Assembly (NCBI GenBank): GCA_958295775.1
Contig: CATQHC010000009.1
Coordinates: forward strand, 62,001 to 126,000
DNA length: 64,000 nt
From: Chloroflexota bacterium
Lineage (GTDB): Bacteria > Chloroflexota > UBA11872 > VXOZ01
Reading direction: 5' to 3'
How positions within the stretch are numbered: position 1 is the stretch's first letter; every line of letters starts with the position of its first letter. The position numbers were made by a program, and so were the translations under genes. The notes under the pieces were generated by a model, which ran no database searches, was not told the DNA's origin, and worked only from the letters and a program-made list of their open reading frames with translations. Shown in pieces: positions 35,190 through 44,264 of the stretch.

Positions 35190-36773
35190 TTATGCCCGTT
35201 CGGGAGAGCGCTGCACCGCGGCCCGCACTCGAGCGGGCACCATTTCGGCCAAGAGCGTCAGCTCCGGCAGTTTGCACAGACGCAGGAATCCGAGATAGGC
35301 GAGCAGTAACACGCCGCCACCGCCCACAACCACCGTCAATAAGCCTATTGTGCCGCCTCCCTCGGTGAGCACACGCTGGACATAGAGCATGCCGCCCGCG
35401 GCCAGCGCAACGAATACTGTGCCGACCCCAATCGTCGCGATGAAGCGGCCAAAGCCAGCGCCGCCCACGCCGCCCAGGAGACGATTGAGCAGCCAGAGCA
35501 TCACAAGCGCATGGCCGGCATTCTGCACCGAATTAGCCAGCACAAGCCCCGGCATGCCGAGCGGCTGCAACAGCGGTAACGCAACTGCCAGATAGAATCC
35601 AATGCCGAGAACGCCAACCAAGACCGGAGTACGCGTGTTCTTGCGGGCATAGTAGGCAAAGATGAAGAGTTGGTCCAGGCCCGTGAGCGGCAGTTGCAGA
35701 CTGTAAAGGAAAAGGGCGAGGCCGGTGGCGCTTGCATCGGCAGCATCGAACGCGCCGCGTTGGTAGACAAGCTCTACGATAGGCCGGTGCCAGATCAGCA
35801 TCAGCGCAAAGATTGGCAACATCAGCAGCAGAATGAGCCGCACGCCCTGGCTGAGAATGCGCCGGAAGTCCGCTGTATCGAGCTTGCCGCCTTCAGCCGC
35901 CAGCAGCGGCAGCACGGCCAGGGCAATCGCGGAGCCCACAAGTCCGAGCGGAAGCTGCACCAGCCGGGTTGCGTAATTCATCGCCGCGATACTGCCGTCA
36001 CCGGTGCGAGATGCCAGATTGCGGTCCAACACAATGGCAAGTTGCGTAATAATGAGCCCGGCAAGCACAGGCGCGTACAGTCCCAGGATTTGTCGCACCC
36101 CCGGATGCGACAAGACCGCGCGCGGGCGAATTCCCATCCGCCACAGCCCCGGCGCCTGGAATACGAGCTGCCCTGCCGAGCCTACGAGTACGCCAATGAC
36201 GAGGCTCGTTACGCCAAGACGGTTCACAAAGAAAACCGCGGTGAGGATAATGCCGAGGTTGTACACGGCGGCGCAAAAGGCAGGATAGTAGGGGCGGTGT
36301 CCGGCGTAGAGCGCCGCGTTGACCACGCCTGAGAATCCGAGAAAGGCGACCGCGGGCACGGCGAGGCGGGTCAACTTGACGGTCTGATCGAGTACTTCTG
36401 GCGAAAACCCGGGGACGAGTATACGGACTAACGGTTCCGCCAGCAACAAGAGCAGTATCACCGCGCCGCCCAGCACCACGCCCGCCATGGCGAACATAGC
36501 GCCCAACAGAGCGGAGAATTCGCGGTCATTCCGCGCATAATCGGCAAAGACCGGGACCAACGCCGCCGTCACCGCGCCGCCAAGCAGCAGATCGTAGACC
36601 ATCGTCGGCACTTGGGTCGCCGCCACGAATGAGTCGGTCGCGGCACTGGCGCCGAAAAGATAGGCAATGGTCTGCTCGCGCACTAGCCCAAGCACGCGGC
36701 TGAGCACGTTGCCGAGCAGCAACACAAACGCTGCGCGCGCAAGAATCGTGTCGGTGGAAGCGGACAAAGTCAA
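35190..36773 (-). CDS. murJ: Lipid II flippase MurJ (MviN family)
   Basis: Polytopic protein of 527 aa with about 14 membrane helices, flipping lipid II for peptidoglycan synthesis. Family features include VLSRVLGLVREQTIAYLFGA, DSFVAATQVPTMVYDLLLGG, LVPVFADYARND and RLVQLPLGLVGSAIALAVLP. The Arg-rich first loops and the central cavity pattern are conserved. It is read from TTG 36773 with a poor ribosome site. It lies in a long minus-strand block with envelope proteases but is separated by ~290 bases from the next gene. Confidence 0.92.
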   Translation of the reverse strand: MTLSASTDTILARAAFVLLLGNVLSRVLGLVREQTIAYLFGASAATDSFVAATQVPTMVYDLLLGGAVTAALVPVFADYARNDREFSALLGAMFAMAGVVLGGAVILLLLLAEPLVRILVPGFSPEVLDQTVKLTRLAVPAVAFLGFSGVVNAALYAGHRPYYPAFCAAVYNLGIILTAVFFVNRLGVTSLVIGVLVGSAGQLVFQAPGLWRMGIRPRAVLSHPGVRQILGLYAPVLAGLIITQLAIVLDRNLASRTGDGSIAAMNYATRLVQLPLGLVGSAIALAVLPLLAAEGGKLDTADFRRILSQGVRLILLLMLPIFALMLIWHRPIVELVYQRGAFDAADASATGLALFLYSLQLPLTGLDQLFIFAYYARKNTRTPVLVGVLGIGFYLAVALPLLQPLGMPGLVLANSVQNAGHALVMLWLLNRLLGGVGGAGFGRFIATIGVGTVFVALAAGGMLYVQRVLTEGGGTIGLLTVVVGGGGVLLLAYLGFLRLCKLPELTLLAEMVPARVRAAVQRSPERA

Positions 36774-37065
36774 TTACCGACCGGCATTGCGCACGCAGTG
36801 CGTGCGAATCGTGCCAGAACCGCAAGCGGGCAGTGCCAAGCGCGTGCTCTCAGGTTCATTGCCTGTGCCCATGACATCCACACGCAGTTCTTTGCCGGCA
36901 GCAGGTGTCTGACTTGACCGATATATAAGGAGGAAGTCCGCGAATATGTGCAGAGGTCTTTCCACGTAATCCTGCTCACAGCTCGTTCGCTAAGTGGAGA
37001 GCGAGGTAGTGCAAGAGTCCCGGCACTAGACGTGCAGACTCCTTGTGAATCTAATTCCGGCGTGA

Positions 37066-38751
37066 CTAGGATTCATCACTTCGCCGCACGCGGCGTAACC
37101 CGGCCCGCACGCCTAGCGCCAGCAAACCGATTACGGCCAAAGGAATCCCGAACGTAAGCACCCAGATGAGCACGTTCACTGCGCCTTGCGCCACGACGAT
37201 GAGTGCCGCGATACTGGCCGCAATCGTTTGGCCGGGCTGCCACAGCGAGCGTGACGAGACATCCTCCCGCAACGCCGTCAGAAACACGTCTGTGCGATCG
37301 TTGAACGCGACAGCATCAGCTTGCTCGGCAGAAATCGCGATGGGGATTTGCAGACGGCCCTCAGCCACGTCTACTCTCACGTACATGCGAACCTGTTGAG
37401 TCTCACCGGCCTGCAAGCGTCCCAGCTTCCATACCACGGTGCCGGCCTCGCGGTCGTAACTGCCGCCAAAATCGGCTCGCACAAACGTCACACCTTCAGG
37501 CAGCGCGGCCTGCAGCGTGACATCGGTCGCATCTGCCGTACCAACGTTTGAATACAGGATCCAGACAGGCACTTCGCTCCCTTGCGCGGCCGCGGCCCGA
37601 CTATCGACTTCCAGGGCCAAATCCGGCGCAAACGACAGTGTGATGCCGGCAGCATTGTTTGCACTGTCCGCTTCCGCACTTGCGGATTGGATTTCGGCGC
37701 GAAGCTGGATATCCGCCTCAGCCGATTCTACGCGCAGATGGACGTACACGGTGTCAGCTACCCCGGCGGGAATGTCGGACAACGCCCACGAAATCTCGCG
37801 GGAAATTGGGTCATAGACGCCGCCCTGGCTCATGTCGAGTACGCTGAGCCGTTCCGGCACGTAGAGCGTTAGACGAGCGTCCCGCGCACTGACGCTGCCG
37901 TCATTGCGGTAGGCCACGGCAAACGCGGTTACGGAATGAGCGGCAGGCAGGCTTTCGGCAGCGACCACCACGGAGAGGTCCGGCGGCGCGTGCAGGAGCA
38001 CGTGAATTGTGGCCAGGGCGATGCGATCAATGAGAACGTTTAAACGTCCTTGGAGTTGCTCGATCTCCTGGCGCACTTCTGCCAGACGATTCTCGATCTT
38101 GAGTAAGTCCTCGACCGTATCGGCGCGCTCCAGCAACGCCAGCAGTTGCGTTTCCGCAGCCTGCAGGTTGCGCAGGCGCGCATCCAAGTCGGTGTACTCT
38201 TCGGTGACGTCGCGGGCAGTGGTTTGCTCTGCGAGCACTTCTTCCGCTAGCGCTCGCAATGCCGCCATAGCTTGATCGAAGGACTCCACCGGCACCCGCA
38301 GCGTCAAGGAGGTGGGCTGTGGGTCACCGGCCTGGCGCACCGCGCCGGCGGCAACGAACGCCCCAGGTATACGGGCGATGATTTGCTCGATGTCGTGTAC
38401 TGCTGTGGCGGGATTTTGTACAACAAGAGTCAGAATCCCATTGCGAATCACCCTGGCATCGCTCGCAAAGCTCGCGTTTGGCAACGGCGCGGCCGCGGCC
38501 GCTCTCGGTGCGCTGCTTGCTACTCGTGGTTGCGCAACTTCCGCAGCGGGCGCTTCCGCCGCTGCCAACGACTCCTCTAGCATTTCAGATTCAGAGTCAG
38601 CCGGCGCCATGGTGTCAGGGAGGGCAGCGTAGCCAAGATAAGCTGACTCCTCCTGCGAAATGCCGGCGAACGTGAAAAACAAGACAACGACAACAACTGC
38701 TCCTCCAAGCACGAGGAGTAGTCCGCCCAGCACCACAAGAATCTTTCCCAT
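37066..38751 (-). CDS. DUF4349 protein with inserted DUF11-like domains
   Basis: 561 aa. An N-terminal helix (~4-30) is followed by an Ala/Pro/Glu linker and the DUF4349 domain (~100-260, RNGILTLVVQNP, LRVPVESFDQAMAALRAL). A coiled coil includes DVTEEYTDLDARLRNLQAAE. DUF4349 proteins normally go straight to a C-terminal helix. Here two immunoglobulin-like repeats of the DUF11 kind intervene: ~260-370 with VAYRNDGSVSARDARLTLYV, and ~375-480 with WILYSNVGTADATDVTLQAA. The last helix (~515-548) and an Arg-rich tail follow. The protein is probably an extracytoplasmic surface or wall-associated protein of unknown role. Confidence 0.85.
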   Translation of the reverse strand: MGKILVVLGGLLLVLGGAVVVVVLFFTFAGISQEESAYLGYAALPDTMAPADSESEMLEESLAAAEAPAAEVAQPRVASSAPRAAAAAPLPNASFASDARVIRNGILTLVVQNPATAVHDIEQIIARIPGAFVAAGAVRQAGDPQPTSLTLRVPVESFDQAMAALRALAEEVLAEQTTARDVTEEYTDLDARLRNLQAAETQLLALLERADTVEDLLKIENRLAEVRQEIEQLQGRLNVLIDRIALATIHVLLHAPPDLSVVVAAESLPAAHSVTAFAVAYRNDGSVSARDARLTLYVPERLSVLDMSQGGVYDPISREISWALSDIPAGVADTVYVHLRVESAEADIQLRAEIQSASAEADSANNAAGITLSFAPDLALEVDSRAAAAQGSEVPVWILYSNVGTADATDVTLQAALPEGVTFVRADFGGSYDREAGTVVWKLGRLQAGETQQVRMYVRVDVAEGRLQIPIAISAEQADAVAFNDRTDVFLTALREDVSSRSLWQPGQTIAASIAALIVVAQGAVNVLIWVLTFGIPLAVIGLLALGVRAGLRRVRRSDES

Positions 38752-38898
38752 ATGCCCGCTTTTCCCTGACTCTAAGAGTGGATTAGATCTTTGAAACTAC
38801 GACACGCTATCCATGAAACCGGCTTGCCAGCCCCACCAACGTTGTCCGAGTGCAATACCCGTGCAATGTCCCGACCAGGCGTACATTCCGGAGCAGCG

Positions 38899-40131
38899 TC
38901 ACTGCGGTCGGTTGCTTTCTAATGCCCGCATGTAGGCTCGCATTGCGCGGCCCGTCTGCTCGATGCGCTGGTAGACGTCGCCAAGCTGTTGCCACGCCTG
39001 CAGTTTATTGCCCGCATCTTCCGCCATTTTCTCTAGTTGCTGTGCAACGGCATCAAGTGCTGCCTCATCCAGTTGGCTGCCTTCCCGTTCAAGCTTGAGC
39101 AGCAGGGAATCCCAGGACTCCGAGTCCTGCGTGCTTTCGCCAACATCGGGGCCCGTCTGTGGTTCGGTGGGTGCTGGCGCTGCTTCGCTCCCGCTTGGCC
39201 ACGAACTGCCTCTTGGGGCCGGTGTCACGAGAACCCGTGTTTCGTCCTCACGACTATCCGCTCGAGAGCGGGCGTTGACGCGGGCAGTTGCCCGCCTCTG
39301 CGCGCTGGTATTCCTCGTTTCACTCGTAGCGGCGAATGCAGCCTCGATCTCTTGCAGCATATCTATCGGCACGTCTATCTCGGCATCATCACTGGGCAAG
39401 GGCAGGCGAGATGGGCCGTTGGCGGGATAGAGGATGCGGGCGAGCGTGAAGTCCGGGTCCACTTGTCGGGCGCGCTCAAAGAGCTGACGCGCTTGGTCGA
39501 TGAGCCCCATGTGCGCCCGCACGTCTGCCGACAGCAGAATGGCCTTCAAGCAATTCGGGTGCTCCCGTACGATCTCATCGGCGAGTCTGCTGGTCGCCTG
39601 CCTGTTTCCATTGAGCCAATACGCCTCCATCAAGGCGACCTGGGCACTCCAGTGCACTTGGGAATCTTCGAGCAACTGGCGAAACTCAGCAATTGCATGT
39701 TCCAGCAACCCACTCCGCAGGTGAATGCGGGCGAGTCCGGTGCGAGTGAGGAACCCATTCCCATTGTCCCCGCCACCAGATCCTCTCTCTATTGCGATCA
39801 TCTGCTGCTTAATGTCCGTGAGCGTCGGGTCGCACTCAAACGCCCGCCGCAAGACGTCGAGCCTTGCTGCATCTTTACCGAGCGATTCCAGCAATTCGGC
39901 AAGACTCGTCAGAATGTCAACATCCTCCGGGTCCATGTCGAGTGACTGCAGGAGCTGTTCTTCAGCCTGCTCAAGCTGCCCTGACTTCAGGTAAACCCGG
40001 CCCAACAACGCGCGCGCTGCCAGGTTGCTCGGAGACTGCCTCAATAGGTGGCGGGCAATGTCCTCTGAAAGCTCAAAGTTATGCAGGTCAAGTGCCTGCT
40101 CTCCCCACTGCAAGAAATCTCTAAGCTTCAT
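38899..40131 (-). CDS. TPR-containing protein
   Basis: 410 aa with no signal peptide. TPR units occupy ~30-110 (ARALLGRVYLKSGQLEQAEE, then DVDILTSLAELLESLGKDAA) and ~130-240. They are followed by a low-complexity Arg/Thr/Pro/Glu linker (~270-340) and a final helical segment ending LQAWQQLGDVYQRIEQTGRA. It probably acts as a cytoplasmic scaffold. It lies 119 bases downstream of the M16 protease gene on the same strand and may be part of the S41-M16-TPR operon. Confidence 0.82.
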   Translation of the reverse strand: MKLRDFLQWGEQALDLHNFELSEDIARHLLRQSPSNLAARALLGRVYLKSGQLEQAEEQLLQSLDMDPEDVDILTSLAELLESLGKDAARLDVLRRAFECDPTLTDIKQQMIAIERGSGGGDNGNGFLTRTGLARIHLRSGLLEHAIAEFRQLLEDSQVHWSAQVALMEAYWLNGNRQATSRLADEIVREHPNCLKAILLSADVRAHMGLIDQARQLFERARQVDPDFTLARILYPANGPSRLPLPSDDAEIDVPIDMLQEIEAAFAATSETRNTSAQRRATARVNARSRADSREDETRVLVTPAPRGSSWPSGSEAAPAPTEPQTGPDVGESTQDSESWDSLLLKLEREGSQLDEAALDAVAQQLEKMAEDAGNKLQAWQQLGDVYQRIEQTGRAMRAYMRALESNRPQ

Positions 40132-40250
40132 GTTCCCTTGAAATCCAAATGTATACTGCGCAGGTTACGTGCATGGCGGCCGCAGGAAACGGGCAGTCTT
40201 CAAAGTCGGCACGGCGACGGCCGCTGCCGCAGGCGCACGCCAAGCGCCGG

Positions 40251-41534
40251 CTAGTTCCACATACTTACGAGGTCTTCCATTGCGGCGCGATCAAGGCCCG
40301 GCCCCACGAGCGCCATGTACGCCCAGCCGGGAACGAAGATGCGTTGCGCCACCCGCAGAATGTCGTCGGCAGTAATAGCATCGATGGTAGCGAGCATCTC
40401 ATCCAACGTTATCGTGGAGTGCATCAATACTTCCTGGCTGCCGTACCAACTCGCGACGTTCCAGCTATCCTCCATACTTAGCAGCAGTCGGCCTTTCGTA
40501 AACTCTCGCACCTTATCCAATTCCTCGGGAGGGAGCCTATCCTGCCGAATCCGATCAACCTGCTCCCAAATGGCTGCCAGAGCGCTTCCCAGGTGTCCAT
40601 CTTCCACGCCGGCGGAGATGATAAATGCGCCTGTATCGAAGTACTGCTCCGCATAGGAGTAAATGTCGTACGCCAAACCCAAGCGCTCGCGCACCTCCAC
40701 CGCCAAGCGCGAACTCATGCCGTCACCTAATGCGGTATTGAGGAGTTCGAGAGCGTGGCGATCGGGGTCGGCGTGGGAGAGACCCTTGCCGCCGATGCAG
40801 AACTGCACCTGATTGTAGTCCTCGGACTGCGTAAACACCCGGTCGGCAGGTTGGGTTGCAACCGCTGGCAGCCAGGCCGGGCCGGTCCCTTTGCGCAGAC
40901 CGCCAAAAGCATCTTCCGCATGGGACAACGCGTCATCCGGGTCCACGCCCCCAGCCACGACGAGCACCATGTTATTGGCGCGGTAGAAGTCTTCCACGTG
41001 CTTTACCAAGTCATCCCGCGTAATCTGCATGATCGACTCGGGACGCCCGCCGATGTCCTCCCCCAACGGATGGTTAGGCCACAACAGCCGGGAGATGAGC
41101 ACATGCACCCAATCGGGGGGAGTGTCCTGATAGAGCTCTAGCTCCTCCAGGATTATGCCGCGTTCACGTTCAACATCGTCAGCGCTTAGCGCAGGGTTGA
41201 GCACGATGTCGGAGAGTATGTCAAAGGCAATTGCAAGGTGTTGCGACGCCACCTTGGCCCAGAAGACCGTGGCTTCGCGACCCGTGCTTGCATTCAGCAG
41301 CCCGCCGGTACGTTCGATTGCCTCTGCAATTTCCTGGGGATCGGGGCGCTGCACCGTACCCTTGAAGAGCATGTGCTCAAGAAAGTGAGACAGCCCCATC
41401 AAGTCGAATGGTTCATACCGCGATCCGGCGCCGCAGAACAAGCTTACGGTCGCGGCGCGCGTATGCGGCATGGGAAGAATGAGCACCCGTAGACCGTTTG
41501 GCAAGGTGTGCCTGCGCAACGCTTGCTCACTCAT
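40251..41534 (-). CDS. M16 family zinc metallopeptidase
   Basis: Pitrilysin/insulinase family, 427 aa, the size of bacterial PqqL/YmxG-like processing peptidases. The inverted zinc motif HFLEHMLFKG (HxxEH) is followed about 75 residues later by the third ligand Glu in ERERGIILEELELYQDTP. The second, inactive-like domain includes RVREFTKGRLLLSMEDSWN-type sequence and VRERLGLAYDIYSYAEQY. It starts 12 bases after the S41 protease stop, so they form an operon. Confidence 0.92.
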   Translation of the reverse strand: MSEQALRRHTLPNGLRVLILPMPHTRAATVSLFCGAGSRYEPFDLMGLSHFLEHMLFKGTVQRPDPQEIAEAIERTGGLLNASTGREATVFWAKVASQHLAIAFDILSDIVLNPALSADDVERERGIILEELELYQDTPPDWVHVLISRLLWPNHPLGEDIGGRPESIMQITRDDLVKHVEDFYRANNMVLVVAGGVDPDDALSHAEDAFGGLRKGTGPAWLPAVATQPADRVFTQSEDYNQVQFCIGGKGLSHADPDRHALELLNTALGDGMSSRLAVEVRERLGLAYDIYSYAEQYFDTGAFIISAGVEDGHLGSALAAIWEQVDRIRQDRLPPEELDKVREFTKGRLLLSMEDSWNVASWYGSQEVLMHSTITLDEMLATIDAITADDILRVAQRIFVPGWAYMALVGPGLDRAAMEDLVSMWN

Positions 41535-41546
41535 AGATTTTACCCA

Positions 41547-42797
41547 TCAGGCAGCGTCAGGCAAAGAGGCTAACCGCGTGAGTTCTTCCAGCGCGCGTTG
41601 CACCGCAACATTGTCTTCCAGCGGCTCGGTAACTTCAGCATCCACCTCGATACCCGGGGAGATTCCGACATCGGAGATTGATTCTCTGCCAGGCGTCAGC
41701 CAGCGCGAAATCGTTACGCGAAGCTGAGAGCCGTCGCTCATATCGTGAGGCAACTGCACGGTGCCTTTGCCGTACGTGCGTTGGCCGATAATGACTGCGC
41801 GATCATGGAACTTTAGGGCGCCCGCAACGATTTCCGAAGCGCTCGCGCTGCGCTCGTTCACCAAGACGACGAGGGGGATTTCAAGCGCTACTCCTTGATT
41901 GCGCACACGATACGGCCGCAACTGCTGCTGCGCTTGTTGCTCATACAGCACCACCGTGCCAGGACGCAAGAACTCACCACTCACCCGAATCGCTGATCCC
42001 AGCAGACCGCCGGGATTATCCCGCAAGTCGAGGATGAGCCCGGATGCCTCGGAGTCGACATGCGATTCAAGGGCCCCACGCAATTCGGTAGCGGTCAGCG
42101 CGCCAAAGCTCCAAAGGCGAATGTAGCCTACGTTTCCTGTCAGAGTCTGTGAATCAAGCGAGGGGACTGAGACTTCCGCGCGAGTTATGGTCAAGTCGAA
42201 TGGCTCGATAACTCCCCGCCTGATGGTGAGCACCACATCAGTACCCGCTTCTCCCCGGATGCGCAACGCGGTCTGTTCCGGCGTCTCGCCAGCGATGGGC
42301 GTGCCGTCCACCGCAGTGATCACGTCTCCGGCTTGCAATCCTGCGCCTTCAGCCGGAGAATCCGGGAATACCGAGACAATTACGATTTCGCCATCCTGCT
42401 CGTCAATGCGCGCGCCGATGCCTTGGAATTTCTGCCTCGTCTGCTCCCGTGCGCGCTGGCTTACCGATGGATCAAGCAATGTTGTATGGGGATCGCCTAG
42501 CGTATCCAACATGCCGTTGATAGCGCCGCGCATCATGGCATCTTGGTCAACCGGCTGCTGATAGAATTCCTTGGATACGATTTCCCAGACCTCAAGGAAG
42601 AGTTCCCACTTTTCTTCCTGTCCGATGGGGGGTCCAGCAGAGTTGAGACCGGGAAGAACACCGGCAAGGACCGCAGCCAGTGGCTGGATCGGTGTCCCTT
42701 TGGTTGCCGTCGAATACCCCGCCGCAAAGGCGCCCGTACTAACCGTGAGAACTACCGTCACCGTCAGGATTACGGCCAAGAAGTGCTTGCGCTTCAT
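41547..42797 (-). CDS. ctpA: S41 family C-terminal processing peptidase (CtpA)
   Basis: 416 aa. An N-terminal signal anchor (HFLAVILTVTVVLTVSTGAF) leads to a PDZ domain (~125-215, QKFQGIGARIDEQDGEIVIV, then GLQAGDVITAVDGTPI). The catalytic domain has LRDNPGGLLGSAIRVSGEFL, the nucleophile in NERSASASEIVAGAL and the Lys in GQRTYGKGTVQLPH. It trims C-termini of extracytoplasmic proteins. It is the first gene of the protease operon, with GAGGC 7 bases before the ATG. Confidence 0.94.
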   Translation of the reverse strand: MKRKHFLAVILTVTVVLTVSTGAFAAGYSTATKGTPIQPLAAVLAGVLPGLNSAGPPIGQEEKWELFLEVWEIVSKEFYQQPVDQDAMMRGAINGMLDTLGDPHTTLLDPSVSQRAREQTRQKFQGIGARIDEQDGEIVIVSVFPDSPAEGAGLQAGDVITAVDGTPIAGETPEQTALRIRGEAGTDVVLTIRRGVIEPFDLTITRAEVSVPSLDSQTLTGNVGYIRLWSFGALTATELRGALESHVDSEASGLILDLRDNPGGLLGSAIRVSGEFLRPGTVVLYEQQAQQQLRPYRVRNQGVALEIPLVVLVNERSASASEIVAGALKFHDRAVIIGQRTYGKGTVQLPHDMSDGSQLRVTISRWLTPGRESISDVGISPGIEVDAEVTEPLEDNVAVQRALEELTRLASLPDAA

Positions 42798-43185
42798 GGG
42801 TCAAGCCTCGCATTTGGGTGGCAACCGCTCACATGGCAGCAAACGACTTGCGGCACCATGATGGTACCTTCACGATAGCACAGCACATTGGTAGAAACAA
42901 CCGTTGGCGCGGGGACCGAGGTCGTGCAAGCGCACAGGATTAGTCTCTTGAGATAGAGACGCCTGATCGGGGTATTCTCCGAATGTTCGTCGACTATCTA
43001 CATCGGAGCAAAAAAATGGACGAGAGAAATTCCGATTGGCATTCTGAGCTATGGCGCAATGAAAGTTCGGCCGGCCAAACCGCCTTGCGGCTATATCACT
43101 TGACTCAATTTGATTCTCGGTTCCTAGGCGCGTATTATGGAATTCAGGCAAAAAACGACTACTGCGTATGAAAGGGTAAACGGGA
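42798..43185. other. Divergent spacer between ctpA and tatA
   Basis: 388 bases. A short plus-strand open frame (42983-43171, 62 codons) has no recognisable family or ribosome site and is not called. The region should contain both divergent promoters. A GGTACCATCATGGTGCC-like near-palindrome lies at about 42850-42866 on the ctpA side and could be an operator; this is speculative. Confidence 0.35.
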
Positions 43186-43455
43186 ATGCTTGGCACATTC
43201 GGGTGGACAGAGCTCCTCATCATCCTTGTAATCATCGTCATTCTCTTTGGCGGAAGCCGGATTGCCGGCCTCGGCGGGTCGCTCGGCAAGAGCATCAAAG
43301 AGTTCCGCACGGCGATGAAAGAAGAGGATGAGCCTGGCGAGTCGGATGGAGAGAAGAAAGAGGAAGCAGCCGCAGCAGCCGGCGCAGGCTCTGAGGTGAA
43401 GCAGGAGGCTTCTGACCAAGCTGCAAGCAGCGAGGACGCGGCTAAGAAGAGTTAG
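43186..43455 (+). CDS. tatA: Twin-arginine translocase subunit TatA/TatE
   Basis: 89 aa. The N-terminal helix and hinge (MLGTFGWTELLIILVIIVIL, then FGGSRIAGLGGSLGKSIKEF) are the TatA signature, with the conserved FG before the amphipathic helix. The C-terminal half is a Glu/Ala/Lys-rich disordered tail. It forms the pore-like component for folded proteins such as the twin-Arg lipoprotein at 13356-14747. No tatC or tatB is adjacent. spoIIM-like coding begins 6 bases after its stop. Confidence 0.93.
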   Translation: MLGTFGWTELLIILVIIVILFGGSRIAGLGGSLGKSIKEFRTAMKEEDEPGESDGEKKEEAAAAAGAGSEVKQEASDQAASSEDAAKKS

Positions 43456-43461
43456 CGAATT

Positions 43462-44190
43462 GTGCCATCGTGGCAGCATTTCCGCTGGCTAGGCACGGCA
43501 GTCTGCGACAGTGCAGGCGCGCCCTGCACTGTGAGAAGTCGCTTTTCGCTCGTTCGCGTCTACGCCCAAGACATCCCGGCCCTCTTGAGATTCAACCGGC
43601 GCTTGATGTTATTCATCGCCGGTTTGTTTATTGTTGGCATAGCTGGGGGTGTTGCCCTCGCTGAATTCTTTCCAAGCCCGACTGAGACGCTTCTCCGTGC
43701 GTACGCCGCACAAATCGAGCGCCTTGGCGGCGTGGAATCCATTTCAACCGCGGCAATCATGCGCAATAATCTGCGTATCATGCTCCTTAGTCCCGTGCTC
43801 GCCGTGTTTACGGTCGGCTTGTACCCTCTATTTGTCGCGACGCTTCCCGGTATTCTGCTGGGTATGCTTGCTGTGCAAATCGAAACCATGGCGCCGCTCA
43901 AGGTGCTTATCGGCTTCTTGCTCGTGGCGCCCCATGGCGTGTTCGAAATCCCCGCCATCCTGTTCGGCAGCGCGCTTTCAATGCGCCTCGCATGGTCGCT
44001 CTTTCGGCCCGTGACCTCTCTCAGTACAACCGGGAATGTCGTCTGGGCCGCGGCAAACGTTGTTAAGGGGTACGTGTTTGTTGTAATCCCTTTGCTCGTT
44101 ACTGCCGCGTGGGTAGAAGTGAGTGTGACCGGCCGCATTGCCCGCTGGCTTATCAGTCTCAATACGGTCCTCACCGTACCCCAGCCTTAG
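43462..44190 (+). CDS. Stage II sporulation protein M (SpoIIM) family membrane protein
   Basis: 242 aa from GTG 43462, with GTG 43531 as an alternative start that would remove a non-conserved leader. Five or so helices are seen: LMLFIAGLFIVGIAGGVALA, an N-rich RNNLRIMLLSPVLAVFTVGL, LPGILLGMLAV, FLLVAPHGVFEIPAILFGSA and VFVVIPLLVTAAWVEV. The PHGvfEipAil signature is diagnostic of SpoIIM/DUF95. Outside spore formers the family is linked to membrane remodelling. Nothing here indicates sporulation. Confidence 0.87.
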   Translation: MPSWQHFRWLGTAVCDSAGAPCTVRSRFSLVRVYAQDIPALLRFNRRLMLFIAGLFIVGIAGGVALAEFFPSPTETLLRAYAAQIERLGGVESISTAAIMRNNLRIMLLSPVLAVFTVGLYPLFVATLPGILLGMLAVQIETMAPLKVLIGFLLVAPHGVFEIPAILFGSALSMRLAWSLFRPVTSLSTTGNVVWAAANVVKGYVFVVIPLLVTAAWVEVSVTGRIARWLISLNTVLTVPQP

Positions 44191-44213
44191 GAAAAACTCC
44201 GGGCAGGGCAGCA

Positions 44214-44222
44214 TGCTACAAT
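44214..44222 (+). promoter_or_regulatory. Extended -10 promoter for the M24-efp-accB operon
   Basis: TGC followed by TACAAT (44217-44222), 43 bases before the ATG of the M24 peptidase. No -35 box is evident. Confidence 0.45.
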
Positions 44223-44264
44223 TGTAGTGACACGGACTGAGCAGCAGCCACAAGCAGCGCGAGC

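Noticed and set aside
42983-43171. 62-codon plus-strand frame upstream of tatA
   Set aside because: No ribosome site, no motif, and it lies in a divergent promoter region.
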